A stretch of DNA of 64,000 nt from Venturia oleaginea. Taxonomy: Eukaryota > Ascomycota > Dothideomycetes > Venturiales > Venturiaceae. The stretch covers positions 310,001-374,000 of the forward strand of contig JABMLP010000001.1 of NCBI GenBank assembly GCA_013176395.1, written 5' to 3'. The notes under the pieces were generated by a model. The model saw nothing but the letters and a program-made list of their open reading frames with translations. It searched no databases and was not told where the DNA came from. The translations under genes were made by a program, and so were the position numbers. This document shows positions 44,607 to 57,600 of the stretch, piece after piece (position 1 is the stretch's first letter; every line of letters starts with the position of its first letter).

Positions 44607-46817
44607 GGTGGAGGATGGAGGAGTTTTGAGAGGAGCGCCAGTGTATAGAAACTATTCGAGTTGCTGCAGTACCCGGCAACAAGCCGGCCAATAGGCAGCA
44701 GGAATAGGAGAAGGCTGAAGACGCCTAGAAAAGAGGGATGGTTGCGATGGAAAAAGGTTTCGCAGGGGGAGTGAACTCTTTTCTAGCAGATGGCGTGCAG
44801 AGATCAGCAGGTCCTCGACGCGAGGTTTTGGAAATCTCGCGACCTCCACGCGGTGAGTCGCGATATGCGATGAATCATCTGTTTGCCTGGCATGGGAAAT
44901 AGCCATAATACACCCGGTTAGATTGCAGTCATGACACGGGAAAAGAGGCATCCTCAAGACATAACGCGCAGCTTGCACTGTCAGATGAGGCAAGCCATAC
45001 TGGCAGAAAAGAAAGACTTGGTAAATGGAGTAAAAACGGTGTCAGCTTACAGAATACCTTGGCGATGATCTGAAGAGGTTGAGACTGTGGGGTTGAGGGT
45101 GTGTTGCCGCGTAATTACGACTTTGTTGGAGGGGTGGCAGGTGATGAGATGGCAGGGTCTCAATCAGCCCACCCAATTGCAAGACGTGCAAATCACGATC
45201 GATATCGATAAAGGCGAGGCGATATGGATATCCATATGAAGCTAATAGATTACTAGAATATCAGAACGCACGATTGCCCTTGTCCCCAGGCTGGAGCGGG
45301 TAGAATATGGTGGCTCGCATCGAGCCTAGTCATATTAGCGTAATCCGTCTGCGCGCCATCTTTTCTAATCCTGCCCTTCAGCTTCGTCCTCATCCTATAA
45401 CACTACGAGCAGCCATCCTCGTCCTATAACACTACGAGCAGCCATCCTCATCCTATAACACTACGAGCAGCCAATATCTTTCCGAATACAGACGCTGCGA
45501 GATCAAGTCTACCCAATCTAGCCTTTCACAATACCCAAACAACCCAAGCTCGCCGGCTCTTTCGTCCCACTGGGAAAGTCATGCATGTCATCGAAAAACA
45601 AGCAGCATGGTAGCCCCCCTTCAACATAGTTCCACAGACTCAGCCACTCGTATCACTCATGTACTCACGTCATCGTCGCACAGCTAATACTGATACCGAC
45701 TACATGATCCGACCTAGAGCGTCAAAGTCTCAAACTTGGCTCCTAGACTTCACCAGATTTGCCGCCAGGTTCAGCAAAAGTTTGAGACAAAACGAGTCGA
45801 TGTCATTGGTTTGTTGGGTTAAGCGAGTTTGAAACCAAGTAACCACAAAGCTGACGACTGACAGCAGGAGCGAGGGACGAATGTTAACATTTGTCAACTA
45901 ATATCTTGTCAGGAGAGACAATGTCTGAATTATCTTGAATGAATAGCTAACGAGTTCAACAGCAACCGCTTCAGACGTTGTACATGTTCAACTATTGAAT
46001 ACCCTCCATCTTACTGTATCCAAGCTCAATACCCGCCCTGTTGGTCAAGGGCTCTCTCATAGCCTCTCCGTTTGACAATTTCTTTGTTCTCACCTGCGCA
46101 TATTCCTTTCCCTATTTCACCATCGGGTAGTGCATGTCATACCAAGCATTATCAAGACTCGACTTCCATGGTCTACTAAGACGTTCCTTGCTGTGTTGAT
46201 CCATATTTTCTGGTTTACCATCAATGATATAGGAAATATAATAAGCGTCGTTTTTGCGGTGGTGGTTAGGAACGAGTCGGACTTTCTCCCATGGGGCGAG
46301 GTCTTAGATGATACTCAGACTTGCTAATACTAGTTTAGTGACTAAAGGTGATTGCGTGGACGAGACTCACCTGTGATCTCATCCTTCATTTGGCGAGGTC
46401 TGACAGGGAAAGAGGTGGGCGGTTGGAAGTCTCCATGGTCAACACAGTCTTTTGAGTTGTCGAAGGATTCTTTTCTGCTTACTAATGGATTTAGATGTCC
46501 TTTTATCCTTTTGTAGGAGTGTTTTTTCGTTGGAAATCTCTTCTCATGTATTCTTTTATACCAAACACATGTATCAGATGGGTGCAAGAAGTTACACTTT
46601 GATATACCACCACGATCCACAATCAACACTTCAGAATTCCACATCTCCTAGCGCAACTCCCAGCCGCATCAGAAAGGCAAAGTGGACCCCAATTCGGCAA
46701 ACGCATCAAAAGATGAATCCTGCCACCCCCTTCTCCCATCTCATCATCAACGACCAGCTCAAAGCACAAATAAAAGGTATTTCCCCAAACCCAACATCCT
46801 CCCCCACTCAAGCTTAA
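44607..46817. other. Long intergenic region with a tandem repeat
   Basis: About 2.2 kb before the solo LTR. The left part is the promoter of the acidic-protein gene. Three copies of a 29-bp unit are at 45386-45473. Small frames near 46130 and 46450 have no family features. Confidence 0.4.
45386..45473. repeat. 29-bp tandem repeat
   Basis: Three units containing TCCTATAACACTACGAGCAG. They differ from each other only at one or two positions, so the array is recent. No coding frame crosses it convincingly. Confidence 0.8.
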
Positions 46818-47487
46818 TGTTACGGGGAACTCGTTTCTCAACACAGTTGATTATGTCAAGACCTTCTTGACACCTGTGTTCTCTTGTTCTGGTCCGCGGG
46901 TTTGGGGTAAGGGCAATATCAGTCTGGAAGTACTTACCTTAAGTACCTTCCCTTGCTCAGGTTCTTTGGAGGCTCACTAGATCCTAGCCGTCCGATGTAT
47001 CTCCCAATTCAATTGTCGTCTAACCGATTTGATCCTCAGATCAATCCTGAACGCTTGTCGGTTAGTATGAAGGTTGGGGGTGGGCTTGCTTCGTGTGCAT
47101 ATGACTTGTGCTTGATTGTATCTAAGTCAAAGGTCGTTACTGTAGTAGGTTGAAGAAGCTCCTATGTGAGAAACATAACATGAGATAACCACGAAGAGAG
47201 AAAGGAAAGTCCGTCCAACGTCCTCCCTATATACCCTTCTGGTTCTGGGTGCCAAGGTGTATTCCCACACTGTGGGCAATGCCAAGTGCTGTTGGGAACT
47301 GTGGGAATATCACGTGACTCCTGCACGTACTATTCTCTCTCTTAGGACTGACCTGGTTGCACCAGTCCCCTCTTGTGCGCCCAACGGATTCCACTCCAAA
47401 TCAGTCCTGACAACAACTTCTTGTTATCCCACCATCCTCTGCAAGTCCCGCTGTCCCTGCTCTTCGGTCTTGAGGTGATCTGTAACA
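46818..47487 (-). mobile_element. Solo LTR, family X
   Basis: A 670-bp LTR on the minus strand with termini TGTTAC...GTAACA and the 5-bp target duplication CTTAA on both sides (46813-46817, 47488-47492). No internal retrotransposon sequence is next to it, so it arose by recombination between two LTRs. A TATA-like box is at 47228-47233. Its sequence runs uninterrupted across the two points at which the copy at 13513-21708 is broken, which proves both nested insertions. Confidence 0.9.
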
Positions 47488-48105
47488 CTTAACCCCATCT
47501 CCAGAATACCTCAAATCATCTTCGGCGTGAGTAGCGAAATAGGATTCGGCCCTACCTATAGCACTCTAAAAACCTATAAAGATAACGTCGATATGTACTA
47601 TATCTTATTCACTATAGACGATTAATAAGAGATTATAAATGCACTGGATTCTAAACTAGTAAGGCCCTGGGCCGGGAGTATAGAGGAAGCCTGGGCTGGG
47701 TTAGAGTACGCGGCTTGGAAATTGGTAAGAGATTTAAGGGGCGAGGAGGAGGAGGGTATAGAGGAAGTAAGTAGGTCGATAGGGTAAAATAATATAGTAA
47801 GAGAATAATCGAATAGTTGGAATAGAGACGATATTATAGGACTCCTATCTCCGTTTAATCCTACGTCTACCTCTACTCTACCCCTCCCCCTTCCAAACCT
47901 ACTGGCAAGGAATAGCGGATCGAACATCTGAAGTATCATAGGAGAACATGAAGTAAAAGAGTGGCGGTAGTAATGGAAACTTGCGTTGACGAAGAGAAGG
48001 ATATAAGCCACCAACCCACTCCCAGTATCCCATATCCCTACTGAAGATACCTTTTGTTTAGAGAGCTCCAATCCAAGATCAACGTCGATGAGTTTGCAGG
48101 AAATG
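47488..48105. other. AT-rich gap downstream of the lipoxygenase
   Basis: The part next to the LTR is AT-rich with TAG/TAA-dense frames, resembling mutated repeat DNA. The 3' UTR of the lipoxygenase lies at the right. No gene is seen. Confidence 0.4.
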
Positions 48106-50480
48106 TTAGATAAGAATCGAGACTGCAGTGGCATTGGGATACAGCACCCGATAAGGCGGCATAAACCCATCATCCACCGCTTTCGCAACATCATCAAAGA
48201 TGCCGGCTCCAGTTTGATGACCCACGAATCGTTCCAAATCTTCTACCAAACCTCTCGCCGCTTGTTGGAGTGCAAGTTCGTTGCTTCCTCCGTCCTTGGT
48301 AGGACCAGTCAAATGGTAGAGCGATACCGCGTAGTTTGGCAGATCCTGCCCCGCCACAACTGGTGAGTTGAGGAGATGGGTAATGTGACTTGCCAACAAC
48401 CATTCTTGCGGTCGATTGATCGGAAGCGCATTCATGAGGTCCTTCTCTTCGTATGCTTGAAGCTCTTCGATAGTCTTGGGTAGAGCATGGCAGATTGCTG
48501 GAGGTTTGTTGACCACGAAAGATTGGTAGTATTCTTGCAAGTAATTGACCGCTGTGTGTTGTGGAGAGGCAAGGTGGATACACATTGTGACACAATCAAC
48601 CAGCTCAGCGACGGTGGTAAACTTGGCGGGAAAGGATTTCATCTGGCCACCTTCATCGCTACGCATCTCGTCGCACCAGTCTTGGAGGTGTTTGTCGCTC
48701 GCTACTTTGGCGTCGGTGCTACATGGTCCTTCACCGCCATTGTGCAGAAAAGCAGAGACAAACTTGTGGAGCGCTATCCACATGAGGATGATAGTCTTGC
48801 CGTATGCGTAATTGTGGAAACGGTCGTTCTGCATGATGTCTTTAAATCCTCGTCTCTCCAAATCTCGTGGGACGTAGTTTTCCGTCCAATTGAAGCGTTT
48901 GTAGGCGTCTCGAATGAAGGCATATGTCTGATCTGGCTCAATGCCGATGACTCTATTGATCACACTTGGTACCAGGGCAGATCGAGCGCCAGCGTTTAGA
49001 GCTAACGTCTTAAGCCAATGTGGTTGCAAGCAACGGTACACGATGTGATCCTGAGGAAGACTACGGTGAGCGGCAACGATCACGACTTCTTCCACCAAAT
49101 GGGTATTGACCAAATGGACTGTTGCTTCGTGGCGGATCCAGTCGGCTGACATATGGCATGTTTTGGCAAATCGCCACGGCCAGTCTGTCTCCTGTGGGTC
49201 TTTTGCAAGTGGATCCTTGGCTTTGGGCGAATCTGTTGCAGCATGCAGACGCTTGTTGAAGATGACGACGGAATCTTCCATTGTTCCGCGATAATCGATG
49301 ACAATAGCCAATGGGTGGAGTTTACCATCGGGCTGCAAACACGCGAGTTAGTCAACTTTCGCCAAGGTTGCACTCGCGTCTAAAGGTTTTAGAGTGAAAT
49401 CAATGTCGACAAAATCCTCGCCATTCTCACTCTCAGAAATGCCAGAAATTCATCGACAGTAAGTAGGCGTCAGATTTCCAGGATGGATAGTGCTAGATGA
49501 AGAGAGAATGAGTCCACTCACCTGCAAGTAAAACAAGGTAACTGTGGCAGTGGCGTACCGATTCTCTCCCTTTTCGCCCTTGACCATCATCGAGGCCTTC
49601 GAATCGGCCCCTACAGCTGCTCGGAAATAGCTGCAGTCTTGGACGAACAAGAAGCCTTTGTCAGCAGAATCGATCAGCTTAGCCAAGTCGGGATGTTTAG
49701 TAACAGCTCCTTTAAACTTGGCAATCCAGTCGGCAGACGCAATCTCGATAGTAGCCGGGTTTCCACCTGTGAAGGCTTGCTGGGCGAAAACCTCGTCAGA
49801 GTAATAATCGGCTCGGTCTCCAATATTGGGCTCGGTGTAAATATTTTTCTTCGCAGCTCGAAGGCTCTGATTGCGATCAAGGATATCAACCATTGTTGAC
49901 CCCTGATCGGGATGCCCGAAAACGAAGTCCTTGATATTGTCGGGCACAATCTTAGCTAGTACGAAGCCAGTGTCAAGTAAGCGCATTGCATCGAAGATCT
50001 GAAAAGAACTTAGATTGTCTGCACCAGGAGTTCCAGAAGGCGTAAGATTGAGATGCGGTGGATATTTATCGGCATTCGTCCCATCTTTGGGTTGCCATTG
50101 ATATAGGGTACGCTGGTACTGTAGTCCTTTGTCCTCTTGTGGCAAGGAAGTTTCAATCCCAAGTACGTCAAAGAAAGAGCGGAATCTGGGCCAAGTTGTT
50201 AGTGGTGAGCTACTAGGAGCCCAATTTCATACCTGCTTTCCCCTGCTCGAAACACTTCTGTCAAGGCCTTTGCCGTTCCGGAAAAAGTACCCACAGAGAG
50301 AGGCTTGGGAGGCCCTATCGCGGGTATAATTTGGCCCATGGCAGCATCCTTTTCTGCAGCGGATAAAGCTCTAGGTACAGCATGGCTTTGGGAAAGGGCT
50401 TGAGCAACGAGGCCATGGTCCCAAACTCTCAAGTTCTCGAGCCTCAACGAGTCTGGAAAGGAAGCCATGATGGGAGGCAC
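48106..50480 (-). CDS. Lipoxygenase
   Basis: Adds oxygen to polyunsaturated fatty acids to form hydroperoxides, the first step of oxylipin synthesis. Exons 50480-50233, 50185-49522 and 49332-48106 give 712 residues exactly; introns are 47 and 189 nt (the second is long, TTTGCAG acceptor). Metal ligands can be read: H377 and H382 (HLVNTHLVEEVV), H563 and N567 (SPQHTAVNYLQ), and the C-terminal Ile712. The five-residue spacing of the first two His and the terminal Ile are those of iron enzymes; the fungal manganese enzyme has four-residue spacing and ends in Val. No signal peptide, unlike secreted Mn-lipoxygenase. ATG 50468 is an alternative start. It is divergent from an epoxide hydrolase. Confidence 0.92.
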
Positions 50481-51782
50481 CCGAGATTCAAACTTTTGGG
50501 TATAGGTAAAAGAATTGTGCGGAAAAATTGATTAAATAGCGCAAGAAGATGAAGGAGTCAAAATGAGAGCAGGAATTCCAGTTCAAGGCCAGAAAAGCGA
50601 AACTGATATACAAATGTTTGGATGGACTTCACCGACAGCATAAACGAAATACCGGCATCGCCTTCTCGCCATTGGGAGATTCGCTCTCGATTGTTGCATG
50701 AGGCTGGAACTGCGCCCTCGGCTCGTAGCACAATTGTTCGGGGTGCATTGTCAGCTCCGCAAGCTGACCGCCGCTTCCTGCTACCCCATGATTCAGCTTC
50801 TCTCTAAAAGTAGGGGAGAGAAGTCAGGGAGAATTGTTGGCCGACCTATGAAATGGTATTGGGAGGAAGTTCTTTGTTGTTGGAGGTGTGAGATGCGAGT
50901 GCGAGAAAAGAACCTTGAAGAAACCGAGGATCGATACGCGGATACCACCACGTGGAATCTATAAATAGGGCACGAGAGCTTTTCTCCAGGAAACCTTTGA
51001 AGTGGTGAAGTCGCTGTTAGATTTCTTGTAAATCCTTGAGGGCCAAAAGTGTGAAGATATCGATCCGATTTGAGAACGTGAGCTCAGGGATACGAAGACT
51101 GGAAAAACTGCCAGACGCACCTCACCCTCCTTCAATTCATTTTCACATTCACCTATATATATCCTTCATGCGTGAAACTGTTATTCCATCTCTGCCATTG
51201 GTCACGAATGACCAATACACAGATCTAGCCAGCACACACGACACCAACTATTTTCTATTCCAGCCAGTTCGCATGCACCGCGATTGTTATCATCGAATCG
51301 GGACTGATGTATCAGATCAGTTCGAATTCTATAGAAGCCAGAGCAAGATAGGATGATCCTAGGTGAAAGGTTTCTTCTAACGTTGAGCAATGTTGTCGAA
51401 ATTGTCCATTAGAGAGCCTTTTCCCCAACACTAACAAGCATCAATAGCCAGATGGCACTGGATATGATATTTTCGGGATGCAAGGGTATGATTCATGGAT
51501 GTTCTGGCTCCAGCACCAATTTATCTCTCGATTTATCCTGTCTCAACGCTGACGGTCGACTGAGATATTCACATTGCATCATAACCTCGGCCCCGCAGAT
51601 ACATTCGCAATGCTGACATAGCCATGAAGAAGTTGGCTCTAACAGACAGCTTAAACCCTTATCTTCTTCACTTTCACAATCTCTGATTCATCTGACAAAT
51701 TTATGTCAGTCCTACATCTATCCTACCAAAACCCAAACGCAATCACATTCCATATCGGCATCACATCCAGAAGCGGCCGACG
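50481..51782. promoter_or_regulatory. Divergent promoter region, lipoxygenase / epoxide hydrolase
   Basis: A 1.3-kb gap between two genes transcribed apart. A TATAAATA-like box is at about 50959-50966. Small frames lack support. Shared regulation is inferred only from orientation. Confidence 0.4.
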
Positions 51783-52964
51783 ATGACACCAAAGTCATCA
51801 CTTCCAGATCTTCCCCTTCCTCCAGGGATAACATCAAACTACATCTCCAGCCCATCAACTAACCTAAATTTCCATTATCTCGAAGCCGGTCACACCCCAG
51901 AAAACAGCAAACCACTTATTCTCCTCCTCCACGGCTACCCCGAACTCGCTTTCTCCTGGCGAAAAGTGATACCCCCGCTTGCAAAAGCAGGATACTACGT
52001 CGTCGCTCCGGATCAGCGAGGTTACGGACGGACCACGGGCTGGGACAACTCCTCGTTCGAAAATACAGACCTGTATCAATTCACTATGACGAATTTGGTG
52101 AGGGATATGGTTGTGTTTGTTAATGCGTTGGGGTATCGAGAGGTGAAGTGTGTGGTTGGACATGATTTTGGTGCTATGGTAGCGAGTATGTGTTCGCTCA
52201 TGCGCCCAGACATCTTCAAAGCTGTCGTTACAATGTCCCACCCCTTCAAATCCCTGCCCGCCATCCCCTTCAACACTGCCCACAAATCCGATGTGAACGG
52301 AGAGGGAGAAGGCGTAGGTATGACAGGCACAGATATCGATTCCGATCTCGCGCAACTAGAAGAACCAAGGAAACATTACAAATGGTACAATTCCACATCA
52401 CCAGCAGCGACTGAGTGGCTACATCCTTCCCAGGGCCTAAAGATGTTTCTGAGGGGCTATATCCACGTCAAATCCGCAGATTACAAGGAAAATGATCCAA
52501 AGCCGTTAAATAAATGGAGTGCAAAGGAATTAAGTAAAATGCCTCACTACTACATCATGCCCCAATCCTCCACCATGCCCGACACAATCGCATCAATGAT
52601 AAAGAACGAAGACACTTCAAAAACAACAAGATGGCTGAGCGACGCAGACCTAGACATCTACGTGCAGGAATGGAGTCGGACGGGATTTCAAGGGGGCCTG
52701 AATTGGTATCGGGCGCAGACTGATCCCGAGAAAGTAAGGGATGTACTCTTATTTTCTGGGAGGAAGATCGATGTGCCGAGTATATTCATCAGTGGGAAAC
52801 AGGATTGGGGGAATCATCAGCAGCCCGGTGCGCTTGAGGGGATCGACAAAGCTTGTAGTGATTCGAGGGGGGTAAAATTCATTGATGGAGCGGGCCATTG
52901 GCCACAACAGGAACAACCTGAGAGATATATTGAGGGATTATTAGCGTTCCTGTCGCAGCTATGA
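51783..52964 (+). CDS. Epoxide hydrolase (alpha/beta hydrolase)
   Basis: Single-exon, 393-residue soluble epoxide hydrolase, opening epoxides to diols. The oxyanion-hole motif HGYPE is at residues 50-54, followed by APDQRGYGRT. The nucleophile is D128 in GHDFGA; the catalytic His is in GAGHWPQQEQP near residue 372. The cap-domain insertion between about residues 150 and 330 carries candidate epoxide-activating Tyr residues (HYYIMPQ, NWYRAQ). A short acidic/Gly insertion (NGEGEGVGMTG) sits at the cap hinge. No signal peptide. A neighbouring lipoxygenase makes epoxy- or hydroperoxy-fatty acids a plausible substrate. Confidence 0.9.
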   Translation: MTPKSSLPDLPLPPGITSNYISSPSTNLNFHYLEAGHTPENSKPLILLLHGYPELAFSWRKVIPPLAKAGYYVVAPDQRGYGRTTGWDNSSFENTDLYQFTMTNLVRDMVVFVNALGYREVKCVVGHDFGAMVASMCSLMRPDIFKAVVTMSHPFKSLPAIPFNTAHKSDVNGEGEGVGMTGTDIDSDLAQLEEPRKHYKWYNSTSPAATEWLHPSQGLKMFLRGYIHVKSADYKENDPKPLNKWSAKELSKMPHYYIMPQSSTMPDTIASMIKNEDTSKTTRWLSDADLDIYVQEWSRTGFQGGLNWYRAQTDPEKVRDVLLFSGRKIDVPSIFISGKQDWGNHQQPGALEGIDKACSDSRGVKFIDGAGHWPQQEQPERYIEGLLAFLSQL

Positions 52965-53533
52965 GGTAGAGATTGTGTGCGGGATCTCTGATTGAAATAA
53001 TTCTTACTATCCGTACATAAAACGTCCCAGTCATTGAACACAACTGAAATAGAAGATGATTGGACCCGTACAAATCAGAGGCTTAAAATAAGGAACTGCA
53101 GTGCTCAGCCGCATGAACGAGATCTCGCTTAGAAATCTCGTTTTTACCCATCAAAAGATTACACCGCAACATCACTCCGACCATATTTAAACTATATAGG
53201 AATTAGAGCAAGCAAAACAAAGATTAGGGCCCAGCCGCGACTCGCTAGCAATCGTCAATAGAGCACCGCTTGTGATAGGCAGCCGAACTTACAACGCGGG
53301 GCCTCTTGCATACGAGAACAAACCCAAAGCAAGAATCATACCACTATCGATTGTTAGCTAAACTCCCCAACGTAGAGATCGTCATGAAACTAACCTAGAC
53401 CATTGGGCCACTTAGGTTAGCAGGCAAATCAAATTTGTACTACATGACTATGCCTCTCTGAGGATAAATCGTGTGCGTGATCTGCAGGATTTCCTCTAAC
53501 GAGAACAGCTGAGGTGGGGCAATCTGAGATATA
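52965..53533. other. Intergenic
   Basis: 3' UTR of the epoxide hydrolase and unassigned sequence up to the pogo-type MITE. No gene is seen. Confidence 0.4.
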
Positions 53534-53884
53534 ACGTATTCCACCACCGAGCCGGCCACTTTTCCTTGGCACGACCAACTCACATTACGCCTCTTCAATT
53601 TTATCGCTATCAACAATAGATTCCAAGTCCGTCGTGCTGCTATCTGATTCAGAAGATATCTCAATATCCTTTTTACACCTTCGCGCATTGTGCCCAGGCT
53701 TTGAAATTGGCCAGAGGTATAGGCCTGAAGAGCAAGATCAATTCTGCCTTCTTCTTGAACGGCTATCGCGTTGCGTTGTTGAGGCATTGCGTGTTGAAGA
53801 GGATTAGGGCTGTGCCAAGGAAATGTGGCCGGCTTGGTGGTGTGGCCGGCTCGGTGGTGTGGCCGGCTCGGTGGTGGAATACGT
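53534..53884 (-). mobile_element. Pogo-type MITE with duplicated terminal modules
   Basis: 351 bp between TA dinucleotides (53532-53533 and 53885-53886). The left end ACGTATTCCACCACCGAGCC is the inverse of the right end GGTGGTGGAATACGT. On the right, the module GGTGTGGCCGGCTCGGTG occurs twice more in tandem. On the minus strand from 53787 the first residues read like a pogo transposase N-terminus (EEGRIDLALQAYTSGQFQSL) and then go out of frame, so this is a deletion derivative of a pogo element. Confidence 0.78.
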
Positions 53885-54621
53885 TATAGCTATTATTCCA
53901 TAATATACGCCACAGGCTCAAAGATTTATTAAAAAAAACAAAAAATTATTAAATCGCATCGATCCACCGCTGAATATGGCATGTCAGGAATTGCTTTTCC
54001 CTGGCCTTGAGTTGAGACCGATTGCCAGAAATCGGATTCGTTAATTTGGAACTCAAGCTTACGAGATGGAAAAGTACAGCTTTAATTCCTGCTTGCTGAC
54101 TTTGGGTTCATTCGCATGTGCAAGAGGCCAAAGACTGCCTCAGCTTACGCACAGAAAATGTAGAAGGTTGAAATTAAAACATGACGCATTTAAATCACAA
54201 TGCACATGCACCAAAAGAAGACTAAAAGAGGTCATATACCGTAAAGAACCAATCAATCCATGGGTTTAGATATCATCCAAGAATATATGTCTCAAAACAA
54301 ACACAACAAGAACACCATAAGTTATGAATGCCGCCGACCAGCCCAAATCAGATATGTATCTTACTCGTCCTTCCAACTCTGGCATGCATCATGAAACATC
54401 CGAGAGAATTTTGTCCCCCTCCTATAATGATGGGCCAGTAAAATAAGCGCTCTGCGTATTCAGGGCCCGAAACAAAGAATAAACAGATTCAATCATCGAC
54501 CAATGCGGTCGTGATGGCGACAAAATATCGGAAACATGCAATCCATCTCTTTTCTCCCACGCAACCCATTGATCGCTCGCTACTGGAGAAGTAAGTACAA
54601 CTCTACTCTCTGAACCCCTCA
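53885..54621. other. Intergenic, 3' of RhoGEF gene
   Basis: AT-rich, with an A-run near 53935. Contains the RhoGEF 3' UTR at the right. No gene is seen. Confidence 0.4.
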
Positions 54622-57600
54622 TTACTCTCTCAACCCCTCATTCACAACCAACTCAACAAGGACCTGCACCCTCTCAATCTCCGGATGCTGCATTGCGAGC
54701 TTGACACTGCGATCACCAGCTCCTTGACCGCCGCCACCTCCGTCATCAAGACGTTTGACGTCTCTTCCCCAAACGACTTGCCTCAATCGTCCGTTCTCTT
54801 TATTTCTCACCTCCACGAAATCGCCACAGAAAAGAAGGACAAACATGCCTCTTACACACACCTCCCTCGCACGTCCAACAAATTCCATAATGACACTCCT
54901 CGAAATGTCACCATGCTTATTAACATAAACAGCGCACTCCTCGTACACTAACAGAAATTCTTGGTCGCTCAATCTGAACATACCCAAAGGTTTTTGATTT
55001 GCCAATTTTGCCGCAATAGCAGCAACATGCGGCTGCTCCAGATCAGGGATAGAGATGGGCTGTTTCTTGTCCAATGTCAAAATTTCAAATCCTTTTTGCG
55101 TGCTCACAGCGAGTGACGACGTAAAAATGTTCATTCCCATACACTCAGTCGGGATATAAAATTCGTCGAAATCTCTAAAGAACTCCGTTTTGCCGCTTCG
55201 TAATGGCGCAAAGCGCGACTTCTTTTCCGAGGATTTTTGAAGCACGGGCTCAAGGACCTATAGTCAGCACGCATCAGTACATGTTCTAGAACGGGCAAGT
55301 ACATACTGTTATTACCTTGAAGGTGGAGGAGATGCCATCACGCTTTTTGTAGAAGACGAGAGTACGATCCTTCATGCGACCAGTTGTGAAGAACCCGACG
55401 TCGCGGGATCCGGAGAGTTTTTGTGGTGCTTTTCGAGCGTTGTCGTTTGCGGGAGGAACACCGCCAACTGGGCAGACGACATCGAGATGATATGCGATAA
55501 GTGATTTGTCAGAGATAAGCAGGAATAATGAGAACTCTTCTAGGACGGCGATTTGGGTGACTCTGGGGTTTGTAATCACCTTTGGCAATATTTAGTGGTA
55601 TTCATTGCAACGAGAAATTCTCAACTTACTCTCTGCCACCCTCGAGGATTGTTGACTTCAGAAATGTAGACTCCATAATCTGTGCCCACTGCGACCATAG
55701 CTTTGCCAAAGGGCTGCATGAATGCTGTCGCGCAATTGACCTTCGCTCGACACACGGGTCCGGGGCGCCCAGTGTGGGAATACATCTTCTCGACCTCCTT
55801 GATGGCGCGGTCGAGTGGAGTGCCCTTGATGACTATGCTCTTCTGTCCAGTGAGTGGCCCATCGTAAGCAAATGCCGAGTCGGCGATAACCTTGAGTTTG
55901 AATGGCTCCGCGTTTTGGGCGAACAGAGCAGCCGCATGTTTGGTCTTCGCCTCGACGATCTTATCGCACCAATCGTCTCGCCCCTGTGCAGATGGCGCGA
56001 AGAGAGTGTACATTTCCTGTCCCAGATGCTTGATCTTGAAAGGGTAAAGAATTCGGTTGTCGTCCCTTGGATCTATCGACGTGACCATTGGAGCAGCTGA
56101 GGCATTGGTCTTGGCAGTTGTCAATGAGGCCAGTGATGCGCTCGTGTTGCTATGCGATAGAGTTCCTGGCACTGGACTTTGTGTCGTTCCTGTCCTCGTC
56201 AGACGTGGGTCGGCGACAGGTAGCACTTTAGCGACTCCAGCTCGTCCTGTCAGACTCGATCGAACGACTGGATCGTCGTCTCGACTTTCTAGGACGAGCA
56301 AGTCCATGGGTATTGGCAGTCGCGAGACATCATATCTCTCGAGTTTGGACGTATCATGGGCACGTTCTGAAACTGTCTTCGCCATGACGAGATAGTGGTC
56401 GAACAGGATCGCGTGCGTATCCAGCCAGGTGAATTTACTCGTACCAATGCGGAGCAAATCTCCTTTGTGAACCAGCTCGCGACCTAGATGATCGAGATTC
56501 AGCTCAACTCGTCCTTGCATGCCAGGGCGTAGCTTGAGCTTCAGTCCCAGGTCGATGAGATCTGCCTTTCTTTGACCCTCACCAACACGTGCATCGCATT
56601 CATGCGTCACGGCTTTGACTTCGTCGATGGCAAGTAACAGATTCCGTCTCTCGTCATTGTCCAATATCGACCTTTTCAGTACCGTGTCTAGCAGAAGACC
56701 GACCTGCTGCAGCCTGCTTATGGGCAATTTTAGGTAATGATCCCAGCCCAGACGTCTCGAGACAGGGTTCACCTGGCATTGGTCGAGAAACGTCCTGAAG
56801 AGCACGTTCCTCTCCATCTCTTGTCGTATCCGGTAGACAGCGCTAGGATAGCTCGATGCATATTCAATGTAGGCTGTTTTGGCTTTGCGAATCCACTCAC
56901 GGAAAATGTCGCTGAAACCTACCACCCATGGTCCTTGATGCTTTTGTCGATATTTCATCTGTGGCAGCAGGTGATCTTCATTCGACTTCTTGACCGCATC
57001 TGCCTTGCCGAAGACTCGATTGAGAAAGTCCGGCAGCTTCTTCGGAGGAATGAGTGGTGGATTGGCAGCATGTAGCTGATCTCGATACAGCTGTCGCAGA
57101 ACATCGAGTTCGCGCATGTAGTTCTCTTCCTTTTGAACAATCTCATGAAGAATGTTTTGTCGCTCGATCTCCTTCTTGTCATGTCCTTCCATGTCTTCTT
57201 TTTTAAGGTGGAAGAACGTAGCCCAATCTTCGTCTTGGACCATGCCAGCTTGTGACGACAGGTCCATCTTCTGCTCTGTCCTTTGGCAATGATGTGCGTA
57301 GCACCGATGAGGACTCGCATAGTCGTGTACTTTTGGCGTGTAACAACCGGTCCCTGTGAGTTGGAACACAACACCGGTCATCGGGATATCAGTGAACAGG
57401 AACCACTCCTCTTCTTGCTTGAGCGTGCCATTAACCTGCATTTGATCGACCAGTCTGGCCGCAAGGGTTTCCGCATCCGCAATGTTCATAGTCGGCACTT
57501 TGTGCGTAAAAAGTGCTACCAGACCATCGATCAACGGCTGACTCTTCAGGTACTGTTCACCTTCAACCATGATTTTGAGCCATTGCGTAATGCCACTCAA

